Origin: Spirosoma linguale DSM 74
GTDB lineage: Bacteria > Bacteroidota > Bacteroidia > Cytophagales > Spirosomataceae
DNA length: 64,000 nucleotides
Direction: 5' to 3'
NCBI GenBank assembly: GCA_000024525.1
Contig: CP001770.1
Span: 1 to 64,000, forward strand
Shown here piece after piece: positions 9,819 to 18,229 of the stretch (position 1 is the stretch's first letter; every line of letters starts with the position of its first letter). The position numbers were made by a program, and so were the translations under genes. The notes beneath the pieces are model-generated. The model had not been told where the DNA came from. It searched no databases and was given only the letters and a program-made list of their open reading frames with translations.

Positions 9819-10154
9819 TCAGGGCATTTTGCTGGTGCCGGGATGTACCATCATTTTGCCGTTTTTCATCATGCAATGGTCACCTTCTTTCATCTTTGTA
9901 ACCGTGCCGTCTTTAGCCTTGCAGGTGCCATCGGTCATGCAGAGGGTGCCGTCGCTCATGGTCATGTTCATCGTCATAGGCGACAGTTTGCCGTGTTGCA
10001 TCATCATCATTTTGCCGCCCTTCATCACCATGTAATCCTCATGGGCTGGTTTGACAGCAGCATGGGCTTTGTGTTTGGGGGTAGTCTGGGCCTGGGCCGC
10101 GTCGCCGAGTCCGGCCAGCAACAGGAAGGCGAGTACGCCAAGAGAGTTTTTCAT
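9819..10154 (-). CDS. Secreted Met-rich DUF6799-type protein
   Basis: A 111-residue protein with a signal peptide (first 22 residues, ending AQAQ), a His/Lys-rich spacer and then repeated MxxGKMMMM / MSDGTLCMTDGTCK units, which resemble DUF6799 as I know it. The regular turn-rich, Met-rich repeats suggest a periplasmic metal binder, probably for Cu(I). No enzymatic motif is visible. It is a single-gene unit that converges on the multicopper oxidase gene; the upstream gap of about 190 bases contains no other gene. Confidence 0.75.
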   Translation of the reverse strand: MKNSLGVLAFLLLAGLGDAAQAQTTPKHKAHAAVKPAHEDYMVMKGGKMMMMQHGKLSPMTMNMTMSDGTLCMTDGTCKAKDGTVTKMKEGDHCMMKNGKMMVHPGTSKMP

Positions 10155-10346
10155 AGTAAAAGATTGATTGGTTGTTAAATTATTGATATTTCATTTTAAA
10201 CGGAATATTTTGGGATTGACCGGCTCATCAGCTTTTTTTAGCAACCAGTTAACTTCGGTCATTGGTCGGCTGAGCCAGCTACATCTTGATTATAGGGACA
10301 CCTCAAGAGTTCACATAAAAATATACGCCCTGACGTTGTAACTCGA

Positions 10347-10766
10347 CTATATACGCAGACGGTAGAGAACCAACGCTACTACCCAGGGAAATGTGAAGCT
10401 CAGCAGGAGCCACATGAAGTCTGAACCAATTATAAAATTGACAATCGTCATCCAGCCAATTGAACTCAACCCTGCTAGCATAGTAATGGTAACGACCCCA
10501 GGTGAGCGAGTACGAAACGAAGTGCGGGCCATAAAAACAGTCAACAACCCGGTGGTAAACAGGTGACCGCCCAGTACCCAAAAAACCTTTTGCAACCAAG
10601 ATGGAAGCATAGGTAAATGCTGTTTCACTGTCTGCATAGATGTTCCCATGTAGTGCAGGTCCTCAGGCAATAAAGGAGGCCGAAGGATAATAAAGTACAA
10701 ACCCATGCCCGACAGAATGAATCCCGCCACTGATAGAACACTTGCTGAGTATGGTTTGAGCGTCAT
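10347..10766 (-). CDS. Small integral membrane protein, last in redox operon
   Basis: 139 residues with about four hydrophobic helices (near 12-32, 58-78, 92-112 and 115-135) and no signal peptide. I do not recognise the family. It is the last gene of a minus-strand operon that also encodes the heptaheme cytochrome, cytochrome b-like protein and flavin reductase, 50 bases after the cytochrome gene. A helper or subunit role in that redox complex is a guess from context. Confidence 0.7.
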   Translation of the reverse strand: MTLKPYSASVLSVAGFILSGMGLYFIILRPPLLPEDLHYMGTSMQTVKQHLPMLPSWLQKVFWVLGGHLFTTGLLTVFMARTSFRTRSPGVVTITMLAGLSSIGWMTIVNFIIGSDFMWLLLSFTFPWVVALVLYRLRI

Positions 10767-10816
10767 TGTGGTGATTTGGCTAATTTACTTTGATACAATC
10801 TGATTCCATCGGTACG

Positions 10817-11617
10817 TCAATGATGCTTGTAAAAACCCACGCCTTTGATGTCGTTCCAAAAGGTCGTTTGGTGGCATTTGTAGCACTGTGTCACGTCAAC
10901 CCCTCCGCAGCACCCCTCAACCTGCCCGCTGCTCCCCCCGGCCACCACCGTTTTATCAACCATCTCGAAGTGCATCATATAGTGGCTTGGCGGGGCCTGA
11001 TGGCACTGAACGCACTCCGTTGAGCGGGGGGATGGATGCTGAAACGCCGAAATCGTCCACTCCGTAGCGGCATGGCACGACGCGCAGTCCGGGCCGAACA
11101 AACCGAAATGGGGCGGGGCTTTGGGGTTATGGCAACTAGCGCAGTTCAGGCTGGCTTCGAGGGATGACAGTAGCGGGTGATTGGCGGGCAACTGGGCTTT
11201 AGCGGCCTGGTTAGGCATCTTCGTTCCGCCCGCAAACAACTTCCCACCGATTTTGGCTAAGGCTTCGTGGTTCATCACGCGCAGGTTTGCGTTCACCCCC
11301 AGATGCTCCATGTGGCAGGACACGCAGTTGCCGATGGTCGCGTGAAAGGCGGTTGGCTGCCGACCCAGCAATTCTTTGTTGTCGGCGTGGCAACTAATAC
11401 ATTTCGCTTCGTTAATGCCCATCACCGGCGTGTGGCAGGCGGCACAGTTGGTGGCAAATTGCGCGTGAGCCGCCGAGAGGTGACCCGGACTCACCTGACT
11501 CTGCCAGTTGACGTTTATAGGCTTGCTGTTGGGCTGTCGGAATGCGTAGAAAACGGCTACCGCAAACACCAGCCCGGCCAGCATCAACAACCAGGTTTGC
11601 CCTTTTAGTTGAACCAT
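10817..11617 (-). CDS. Membrane-anchored heptaheme c-type cytochrome
   Basis: A 266-residue protein with an N-terminal hydrophobic anchor (about residues 8-26) and seven CxxCH heme c attachment motifs: CAACH, CISCH, CVSCH, CASCH, CASCH, CVQCH and CYKCH. It would sit on the periplasmic face of the inner membrane and pass electrons. The start overlaps the end of the upstream cytochrome b-like gene by 13 bases, which points to translational coupling and a shared complex. Motif spacing is like cytochrome c3/c7-type domains, but I cannot name the exact family. Its electron acceptor is unknown; copper reduction or oxidation is only suggested by the island. Confidence 0.9.
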   Translation of the reverse strand: MVQLKGQTWLLMLAGLVFAVAVFYAFRQPNSKPINVNWQSQVSPGHLSAAHAQFATNCAACHTPVMGINEAKCISCHADNKELLGRQPTAFHATIGNCVSCHMEHLGVNANLRVMNHEALAKIGGKLFAGGTKMPNQAAKAQLPANHPLLSSLEASLNCASCHNPKAPPHFGLFGPDCASCHAATEWTISAFQHPSPRSTECVQCHQAPPSHYMMHFEMVDKTVVAGGSSGQVEGCCGGVDVTQCYKCHQTTFWNDIKGVGFYKHH

Positions 11618-12366
11618 CGCAGTCCGAAATAAATCGCTGACCAGATGTGGAAAACGAGCAGTACATAAAAGGCACTCGACGTGGCAATATGGGCGACGAG
11701 CCAGTAGGTCGTGCGTCGTTTCAGGATATCGTGCGTCGCTATGGCGTATTCGAGATCGGCGATTGATTCGGTCAGCCGCTCGGCGCGGAGTTTGAGCGGG
11801 GCATTTAGGTCAACCACCGCAGGCTCGGTTCCCCAAAAACTGTTCAAGTCGCGGCCCACAACATCATGGGAGGCCACGTAGGTCATGTCGGCGTTCTGCG
11901 GCTGTGCCATTGCCGCTGTTAGTTGGTTATACTCGGTGGCCAGACTATTGAGCAGGTCTTTTTTCTCGCGCACTTCCATCGACGCATACGCCAGGTAATA
12001 CCGCCCGACGAAGCCACTGAATACCGTTAGCAGCATCATGGCCGTCAGCCAGATACCGAGGTTGTTTTGAAAATGGTGGCCCGTATGCAGAATCGCCAGA
12101 ATCGAGCCGATGATACCCGTATAGACGTGCCCCGTCAGCAGGGTACCGAGCGAAACGCGCTTCGTGACGAATTGCTTAACCCCCTCAATCCGCTTCACGG
12201 CAGAATAGATCAGGGGCGGTAAAATCATCAGCAACGCGCCTAACACGGCTAGAACTCCGCCCGTCAGACTACCAGGGAAGCGCGGTGAATGATGAAACAG
12301 GAAGCCTAGCCACAGTACAAGCTGAAAGGCAAGCAGCCCACCGATAATAGTTCGTTCGTTTTTCAT
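11605..12366 (-). CDS. Cytochrome b-like integral membrane protein
   Basis: 253 residues with about five hydrophobic helices. Histidines in helix contexts (GHVYTGIIGSILAILHTGHH near 93-112 and the VAHIATSSAFYVLLVFHIW helix near 225-243) could bind b hemes. A soluble helical segment lies between the third and last helices. It would link the flavin/2Fe-2S reductase on the cytoplasmic side with the multiheme cytochrome on the periplasmic side. Heme binding is inferred; the family was not identified with certainty. It follows the reductase gene by 5 bases and overlaps the cytochrome gene. Confidence 0.78.
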   Translation of the reverse strand: MKNERTIIGGLLAFQLVLWLGFLFHHSPRFPGSLTGGVLAVLGALLMILPPLIYSAVKRIEGVKQFVTKRVSLGTLLTGHVYTGIIGSILAILHTGHHFQNNLGIWLTAMMLLTVFSGFVGRYYLAYASMEVREKKDLLNSLATEYNQLTAAMAQPQNADMTYVASHDVVGRDLNSFWGTEPAVVDLNAPLKLRAERLTESIADLEYAIATHDILKRRTTYWLVAHIATSSAFYVLLVFHIWSAIYFGLRWFN

Positions 12367-12371
12367 GGGGT

Positions 12372-14438
12372 TCAGGCGTCTACTGAGACGGGTGCGGTTA
12401 CTTTAGCCTGGCACGCCAGGATGATTTGCTGTGCTTTGTCCTCATCGGTCAGCGCGTCCTGAACTGCCATCGTCACGTTGCCTGACAACAGCTTGACCTT
12501 GCAAATCCCGCACGTCCCCACCCGGCACGAATAGTCGATGTTTACGCCAATGTCTTCCGACGCTTCCAGTATCGATTTGTCCGGGGTCAGCAGGGCCGTT
12601 TTGTTAGATTTAGCAAAGGTGACGACCGCCGTATTGGCGCGTGTTTCAGGTGCAGCTGGTTGTTCTGATTCTTCACCGTCCGGCGCTTTTACAGGTGCAT
12701 CGGTTGTCGGTAACGGAGCCTTGTCGACCGGTGGCGGACCTGCAAACACCTCCTGCATAACATTCTCTTTCGGCACGTTCAGCGCTTTCAACATTAACGT
12801 TACCGCATCCATCAATGACTTTGGTCCACAAATGTGGATCATGCGGGAGACAATATTCGGCACCCGTTCAGCCAATAGTTCTTTGGTAAGATGACCGGGT
12901 ATGAACTCAATACTTGCCCCGCCTTGCTGTCGGCTGAGCACAAAAAAGACGTGTAAATTGGAGTACCTCTTTTGCAGGTATACCAGTTCTTCCCGGAAAA
13001 TAATGCTGTCCTCGTCCCTACAGGAAAAGAAGAAATAAATTTCCCCTTTCCAGGAGCGATCGGTTAGATAGCGGGTGGCACTCATCATGGGCGTTAACCC
13101 GACACCACCGCCAATGAACACCGCACTTTTAGCGTGTGTTTCAGTAAATATAAATTTGCCTGACGGCCCGGTGACTTGCAGCAATTCGCCGGTGTGAACC
13201 TCCATATCCAGATACCGCGATACGGTGCCAAATTCTTCCTGCTTGACGGTGATTTCGCAGTAATCCCGGTGCGTAGGCGAGGAAGCAATGGTATAGGATC
13301 GTTTGAGGGGAATGCCGTTTGGTGTTACCGATAAGGTGATAAACTGCCCCGGCAGGTAATTGAACGGCAGTCTGCCGCCCCCCGGATCGGTCAGTCGGAA
13401 GGTCTTGACGTTGGGGGTTTCCTGAAAAATTTCGGACACCAGCAACGTACCCGAAAACGAATTTGGTTTCGAGGGCGTATTGTCGGGATTGGGCGTGGCA
13501 CCCGGTTGAGCAACGGGCGCGGGAGACGCAGGCGCAGGGATGACCGCATCAGCCGGTTCGGGTTTTGCCGCAGATGGTCTAGGTGCGGCAGGTAGTGAGC
13601 CACCCGTGGGTGCCGCAGCATCGGGCTTGGCACCGCCCGGAGGTGATATCGACTCGTTCGGGTTGCCGCCCAATTTTTCAACGAGCGCGTTAGCGCGTTT
13701 CATCTTCTGAAAATACAGCCAGATCATCGTGACGGCAAACGCCACCAGCATCAGCATGATAACGTAGTGAAACCACGACAGCCCACCAAACCCCGGTAGT
13801 TTCTCCGGCTGATTGGTGGACGCGAGTCCCATAGTCTGGTTGAACCACTGCTGTGCCATCGTGCGCGGGTCTTCGTTTTCGGCCAAGGCCCGTTGCGCGG
13901 AAAATCCGCTTTCGAGCAGCCGTTGACCTTGCCGAATTTCTTCGGTAGCGGCCCGTTTAATGTCCAAATCCTGATTTCGGGACTGTACGGCATCCGATAG
14001 TTTTCGCAGGCCAGAAGCCATTTGTGCGTTCCCTTCGCTGATCCAGGCATCGGATGCCTGTTTGATTTCGTCACGTTTTTCGGGGATCAGGTCCGGCATC
14101 TTCATCAGGGTTGGATAGGGTGCCATTGGGGGAGCCTTGCCCATCCCCTTCATCATATCCCCCATTTCGGCCATCATCCCCCCTTTGGCTCCGTCATCCA
14201 TCCCACTGCCACCAATCCCCCCTTTGCCACCACCTGCCATCCCCCCTGGAGCCCCGCCCGAATCGGGCGCAATAGTTACTGACGACATGGCGGTTGCTGT
14301 TCCAGACATCGGCGCGGCTGAGGCCTGCGGATGGTGCTTTTCATGCTCGCTTTGCGCCTTGGTGACCGATACACCTGCCAGTAGCATGACTGTTATCGAC
14401 AGAATTGAAATGCCGCTTCGATGATACGTCATACACAT
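12372..14438 (-). CDS. Periplasmic-domain / FNR-like / 2Fe-2S ferredoxin chimeric reductase
   Basis: About 688 residues. Order: signal peptide or first anchor; a Gly/Met-rich segment (GGMAGG, MMAEMGDMMKGMG); a helical periplasmic part; a transmembrane helix (FHYVIMLMLVAFAVTMIWLYF); a Pro/Ala-rich linker; an FAD/NAD(P)H oxidoreductase domain with RSYTIASS (flavin binding) and GGGVGLTPMMS (nucleotide binding); and a C-terminal plant-type 2Fe-2S ferredoxin with CRVGTCGIC and a distant ILAC. It would oxidise NAD(P)H in the cytoplasm and feed electrons to the cytochrome b-like neighbour. The frame is open upstream to 14489, but that overlaps the preceding gene; ATGs at 14438 and 14432 are better. 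The Met-rich periplasmic part is unusual for this reductase family. Confidence 0.9.
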   Translation of the reverse strand: MCMTYHRSGISILSITVMLLAGVSVTKAQSEHEKHHPQASAAPMSGTATAMSSVTIAPDSGGAPGGMAGGGKGGIGGSGMDDGAKGGMMAEMGDMMKGMGKAPPMAPYPTLMKMPDLIPEKRDEIKQASDAWISEGNAQMASGLRKLSDAVQSRNQDLDIKRAATEEIRQGQRLLESGFSAQRALAENEDPRTMAQQWFNQTMGLASTNQPEKLPGFGGLSWFHYVIMLMLVAFAVTMIWLYFQKMKRANALVEKLGGNPNESISPPGGAKPDAAAPTGGSLPAAPRPSAAKPEPADAVIPAPASPAPVAQPGATPNPDNTPSKPNSFSGTLLVSEIFQETPNVKTFRLTDPGGGRLPFNYLPGQFITLSVTPNGIPLKRSYTIASSPTHRDYCEITVKQEEFGTVSRYLDMEVHTGELLQVTGPSGKFIFTETHAKSAVFIGGGVGLTPMMSATRYLTDRSWKGEIYFFFSCRDEDSIIFREELVYLQKRYSNLHVFFVLSRQQGGASIEFIPGHLTKELLAERVPNIVSRMIHICGPKSLMDAVTLMLKALNVPKENVMQEVFAGPPPVDKAPLPTTDAPVKAPDGEESEQPAAPETRANTAVVTFAKSNKTALLTPDKSILEASEDIGVNIDYSCRVGTCGICKVKLLSGNVTMAVQDALTDEDKAQQIILACQAKVTAPVSVDA

Positions 14439-14473
14439 GGATTTTATCGGTTGTTGTGTAGAGTACTGTCCCC

Positions 14474-15007
14474 TTAATTTCCGCAACATTTCCGGGTCAA
14501 TCCCATGCCTTTATCCACCATGTCCATGCCTTCGTCCATCATGGTCATGCCTTTGTCCATCGTGTTCATTTCAATTCCTTTATCGGCCATATCTTTACCC
14601 TTATTCATCAGGGCCACACCCATGTCCATTAAGGAAATATCATCGTTGGTCATAGTTCTATCGGCCAGCGTACCCTGCTCTTTTTTTATTGATTCTTTAC
14701 TCTTATCCATTTTGTCCAGCCCTTTTGCCATGACTTCCAGCCCCTTTTTTATGGTCGGTTTATCGTTGGCGTCCTGACCTTCATCTATGATCTTTTTGCC
14801 AGAAGTGACCATATCCATACCCTGATGGAATTGGTTCATACCCCCATCATTGCTCGGCTGCCCGGCTGCCTGGGCCACGGAATCGGCGCTAGTGTCCCCG
14901 CTGACATTTTTTTTCGTATAGCAGCCCGCGACGAAAACCGACGCAAACGTGACGAGGAACAGACACATGATGCTGATGTGTAGCATCGGCATGATTATTT
15001 TTTTCAT
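14474..15007 (-). CDS. Met-rich lipoprotein, paralogue of the next gene upstream
   Basis: 177 residues starting with a lipoprotein-like signal (VTFASVFVAGC, lipid Cys near 29). The body is built of 12-14-residue units such as MDKGMTMMDEGMDMVDKGM, ending in KCCGN. Each unit would form a helix with Met and acidic side chains, suited to soft metal ions. The same layout and a CCG end are seen in the protein encoded 103 bases upstream, so the two are duplicates that diverged. It is part of the six-gene minus-strand operon leading into the reductase and cytochromes. No known named family; a copper-binding role is inferred. Confidence 0.78.
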   Translation of the reverse strand: MKKIIMPMLHISIMCLFLVTFASVFVAGCYTKKNVSGDTSADSVAQAAGQPSNDGGMNQFHQGMDMVTSGKKIIDEGQDANDKPTIKKGLEVMAKGLDKMDKSKESIKKEQGTLADRTMTNDDISLMDMGVALMNKGKDMADKGIEMNTMDKGMTMMDEGMDMVDKGMGLTRKCCGN

Positions 15008-15110
15008 AACTCTTTGGATTGCTGATGATTAAGTAGATTTTACTGTCTATACTTTACGCCTTGGCAGTGAGGTATTGCGTGACTATATCCCAGTTTCTGG
15101 ACAGCTCAGA

Positions 15111-15875
15111 TCACATATCATCGTCCATCATCGGAGCCTTCTTCATTGGGGCTTTGCCTTTTTTCATCGGGGATTTTTTCATGGGTGCTTTCTTTATCTT
15201 GTCTCCGCAACACATGTCCGTCATGGTCATGCCTTTGTCCATCATGTCCATACCCTTATCCATCATATCATCGTCCATCATACCCATCCCTTTGTCGGCC
15301 ATTCCTTTGCCCTTATCCATCATGCCCATGCCCTTGTCCATCATGTCCATGTTATCGTCCGCCATGCCCTTATCGGTTGCGGCTTTATCTTTGCCCATAG
15401 CACCCATGCCTTTGTCGGTTATGGATTTGTCTTTGCCCATTGTGTTCATGTCCATGTCAGCCCCTTTTTTGCCAGACATTTTGCTCTTTGCATCGGTCAT
15501 CATCTCCTGACCCATGGCCATCATGTCCATGCCCATGTTTATCAGTTTCATCCCCCGTTCCATCATGTGTTTATCCTTGGTGGCTTTGCCTTTATCCATC
15601 ATTTTTTTGCCGGACTTTACCACGTCCATACCTTGATGAACCATGTCCATGCCGTCGTCAACCACCCGTTGCGCCGTTAACAGAGCGACAGCATTAGTTT
15701 TCGTGTCCGTATTGATACCCCGCTCAAGGTTGTTGCCCGTAGCGAAGACCGCCACAAATGCGAGCAGTAACAAGCCCATTAAGCCTATTTTCAATGTAAG
15801 GCTTCGCTTGTTCAGGATGAGTTTGCCCAGACCGGATGAGCGGTGGCTGATGATTGTTAAAAATGTATTGTTCAT
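15111..15875 (-). CDS. Met-rich repeat protein with N-terminal anchor
   Basis: 254 residues. A hydrophobic segment (about 31-48) anchors or exports it; the rest is more than ten repeats of MDKGMxMMDKG type, a DMCCGD motif and a Lys/Met-rich tail (APMKKSPMKKGKAP). It is first in the operon of Met-rich proteins and redox proteins. Repeats of Met every three to four residues on one helix face are a known way of holding Cu(I) or Ag(I), so a periplasmic metal sponge is plausible. Reverse-strand open frames over this gene are by-products of the repeat. Length could vary between strains through repeat slippage. Confidence 0.75.
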   Translation of the reverse strand: MNNTFLTIISHRSSGLGKLILNKRSLTLKIGLMGLLLLAFVAVFATGNNLERGINTDTKTNAVALLTAQRVVDDGMDMVHQGMDVVKSGKKMMDKGKATKDKHMMERGMKLINMGMDMMAMGQEMMTDAKSKMSGKKGADMDMNTMGKDKSITDKGMGAMGKDKAATDKGMADDNMDMMDKGMGMMDKGKGMADKGMGMMDDDMMDKGMDMMDKGMTMTDMCCGDKIKKAPMKKSPMKKGKAPMKKAPMMDDDM

Positions 15876-16165
15876 AATCGTTTGTGTTTATATTGATTTA
15901 GTCACAGGATAAAGCAACGCATAGGCGGATGCACACCCAATGACCTTGGTCAGTCGTTGACCTGATTCTTGATATGGTCGGGGTTATCGGTACATCACCT
16001 TGCTTAACTTAGTAAGGTCAGGCGTCCATACGTTGATGGTTTAGTACCAAAATGTTTGGCAGCTATTGATGGTCTACACCAGACCACCGGACCTATCTGA
16101 CAATGGCTTTCAGGTGAAGCCCCGCTTTTGCTGGGGCGGGTTGCAGGCAGCCGAGCGACTATTGT

Positions 16166-16211
16166 TCGCAACCGGAGAAGAATGAATCGTTCATAATCGT
16201 CTGAGTTTATA
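16166..16211 (-). pseudogene. Remnant of a third Met-rich gene start
   Basis: The segment 16190-16211 repeats the leader of the neighbouring gene (15871-15892) with two mismatches in 22 bases, and the similarity runs into the coding part: the minus-strand reading is M-N-D-S-F-F against M-N-N-T-F-L, then stops after eleven codons. It looks like the 5' end of a duplicated and deleted paralogue. The remaining intergenic bases between 15876 and 16467 show no convincing gene. Confidence 0.4.
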
Positions 16212-16467
16212 GGTGGCCGACTAAGGGCTATACGCTAAGAACGCGGCTTCCGCGCAAACGGGTAGTAACGGGGCTTGTAAGATTCGGCGAAATCGTTATA
16301 GAACTTCCTGAATATCAACAAAATATCCATATACTGCCTTTGAGACAAGTATTATTTTTAGGGGCCTTGCCCGCTTTTCCTCCCGTACAGGCGGCAAGTA
16401 AACTATTCACCCGATCCGCTGTTTTTAAAATGTCGGCTCACGTGAGCGACGGAAAGCTCAACTGATA

Positions 16468-16695
16468 ATGAAAAACTCACTCATTACCCTTACTCTCTCA
16501 CTGCTCCTGTTCGGTGGGGTTATTGCCCAAGATGCCAAACAGACAAAGGCACCCAAAAAGTCAGCGAAGTCAGCTAAAAAGATGGATCATAGCAAAATGA
16601 AAATGGATGGTATGTCCGGCGACATGAAAGGCATGGACCATAGTAAAATGAAAGGTATGGACCACAGTAAAATGAAGATGAAGAAAGACTCGTAG
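16468..16695 (+). CDS. Small secreted MDHSKM-repeat protein
   Basis: 75 residues: a signal peptide (about 1-20, ending IAQ), a Lys-rich spacer and four MDHSKM-like units. The same hexapeptide occurs in the CopB-like ATPase tail and in the multicopper oxidase insert, so the whole island shares one metal-binding motif. A periplasmic copper-binding peptide is likely, but no structure or enzyme motif can be claimed. It converges on the first DUF305 gene across a strong terminator. Confidence 0.72.
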   Translation: MKNSLITLTLSLLLFGGVIAQDAKQTKAPKKSAKSAKKMDHSKMKMDGMSGDMKGMDHSKMKGMDHSKMKMKKDS

Positions 16696-16717
16696 TCAAC
16701 TTGTTGGCTATTACATT

Positions 16718-16771
16718 AAACAGAAAATGCCCCGATTAGCTTGCAGAAGTTAATCGGGGCATTTTCTGTTT
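16718..16771. terminator. Bidirectional 21-bp stem-loop terminator
   Basis: A perfect 21-bp inverted repeat (16718-16738 with 16751-16771) around a 12-base loop, with A/T-rich outer ends. It separates the convergent MDHSKM-repeat gene and the DUF305 gene. Confidence 0.92.
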
Positions 16772-16787
16772 CAACAAGCGTTATTCG

Positions 16788-17381
16788 CTAGTGCAGGTTG
16801 ACTTCCAGCTTCTTAAGCTCGGCCATCTCTTTAGTCTGCACCTTGATAACGTTATTGGCCATTGTCTTCATCTTTTCCGTCTTCCCTTCCTTCAGGAATA
16901 CACGGGCCATATCAATGCCCTGCTGGTGGTGCTGGGCCATCATGCTGGCATAGTCATGATCCACGTTGCCGTTCATCGAGTGCTTGCCGCTGTGCATAAT
17001 CTCCATACCCTGCTGACCTAACTTCGAAGACCCCGACATAGGTTTATGACTGCTCAGAAACTGGTCAAGTTCCTTAATCTCCTTCTGATTGTTGGTCTTG
17101 ATTTTGATCCCCAGAGCCTTTACCTGTGCATTCTTGCCCTGCTTGATTTCCATATCTGACATATCGACCGCTGACTGGTGGTGCATCTTGAGCATCATGG
17201 CAAAATCATGATCGGGGTCGCCGGTCATTTTCATGCCCATCATCTTGGTCATACCCGACTGCATCGATTTCATCATTGCATTGCTGGCTGATGATTGGCC
17301 ACTTTGAGCAAACATAGGCTCAGTAAAAGCCAGTACTGTGGTCAATACGGCGGCACTTATCAGATTTCCTTTCATTGCCAT
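16788..17381 (-). CDS. Secreted DUF305 protein
   Basis: 197 residues with a signal peptide (first 25 or so) and two DUF305 repeats, seen as GDPDHDFAMMLKMHHQSAVDM and VDHDYASMMAQHHQQGIDM. The paired His and Met residues of each repeat form the putative metal site of this ferritin-like fold. It lies 25 bases downstream of a second DUF305 gene on the same strand, so the two are probably co-transcribed. It differs from the membrane-anchored DUF305 protein at 6257 in being fully secreted. The function of DUF305 is not settled; its copper-island placement suggests copper binding. Confidence 0.88.
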   Translation of the reverse strand: MAMKGNLISAAVLTTVLAFTEPMFAQSGQSSASNAMMKSMQSGMTKMMGMKMTGDPDHDFAMMLKMHHQSAVDMSDMEIKQGKNAQVKALGIKIKTNNQKEIKELDQFLSSHKPMSGSSKLGQQGMEIMHSGKHSMNGNVDHDYASMMAQHHQQGIDMARVFLKEGKTEKMKTMANNVIKVQTKEMAELKKLEVNLH

Positions 17382-17406
17382 AAACGTTGGTTTGATACTG
17401 TATTGG

Positions 17407-18036
17407 TTAGTAATTTTTGTTGGCTTTCAGCCAGTCTTGTAGCGTACCAATTTCTTTCTTTTGATCCTCGATGATTTTAGTAGCCATCTGCCGGATCTGG
17501 GCATCATCGCCATATTTAAGCTCTGACATAGCCATTTCCAAGGCACTTTGATGATGGTCGATCAAAAGCTGGGCGTAGTCCACATCCGAGTCACCCGTAA
17601 GAATACGGACATCCTGCGCCCGCATCATTTTCATCATCGACTCCATTTCCTCGGCATTGTAGGTGGGTCCGGCCGCAATGGGAACCGGCGTATGGCCCTG
17701 TAAAAATTGAGCAAACTGGCTGATTTCCGCAGTTTGAGCAGTAATTACCTGTTGCGCCATCGCCTTCATGGCCTGATTGTCGCCTGATTTAAGTTCCTCG
17801 TTCGACATATCAATGGCCCCCTGGTGGTGCATTCGCATCATCATTGAGAAATCATGGTCAGGGTCGTTGGTATCCGTCATTTTGTCCATCTCTGCCATCA
17901 TACGATGGTTAATCTGTTGATACACATTGGCATCATGTTCCTGTGGCGTTATACCCTCACTATTTTTTGTACAGGCGGTCATAACTCCCCCCATCAATAC
18001 GAAGAAGCCAGCTAGTTTAAATACGTTACTTTTCAT
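17407..18036 (-). CDS. DUF305 lipoprotein
   Basis: 209 residues with a lipoprotein signal (FVLMGGVMTACTKN, lipid Cys near 22) and two DUF305 repeats with MMMRMHHQGAIDMS and LLIDHHQSALEMA. It would be tethered to a membrane facing the periplasm. First gene of a two-gene unit with the secreted DUF305 protein. The two proteins are clear paralogues with the same repeat layout, one anchored and one free. Confidence 0.88.
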   Translation of the reverse strand: MKSNVFKLAGFFVLMGGVMTACTKNSEGITPQEHDANVYQQINHRMMAEMDKMTDTNDPDHDFSMMMRMHHQGAIDMSNEELKSGDNQAMKAMAQQVITAQTAEISQFAQFLQGHTPVPIAAGPTYNAEEMESMMKMMRAQDVRILTGDSDVDYAQLLIDHHQSALEMAMSELKYGDDAQIRQMATKIIEDQKKEIGTLQDWLKANKNY

Positions 18037-18229
18037 TGCGTTGAGATATGCATTTGTTCCTCTACATAACTTGTGGTTATTGACCTGAGTTTTTACAAGA
18101 TTACCCCTGTAGACTTATAGAATTTACGGATCTCATTAAGTTAATGTCATTTGAATTAGTTACGGTCACTTGTTTATCTGCCTTTCATCCATCACCTTAG
18201 TCACTTGACTTATTGCTTTACTCCCTATC

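Noticed and set aside
14022..15697. Plus-strand Ser/Pro/His-rich frames over the Met-rich genes
   Set aside because: Antisense of short coding repeats, no start signals or family; the minus-strand genes with signal peptides explain the region.
15111..15700. Possible CRISPR-like array
   Set aside because: The repeats are short, in-frame coding units with no unique spacers; they encode MDKGM-type residues.
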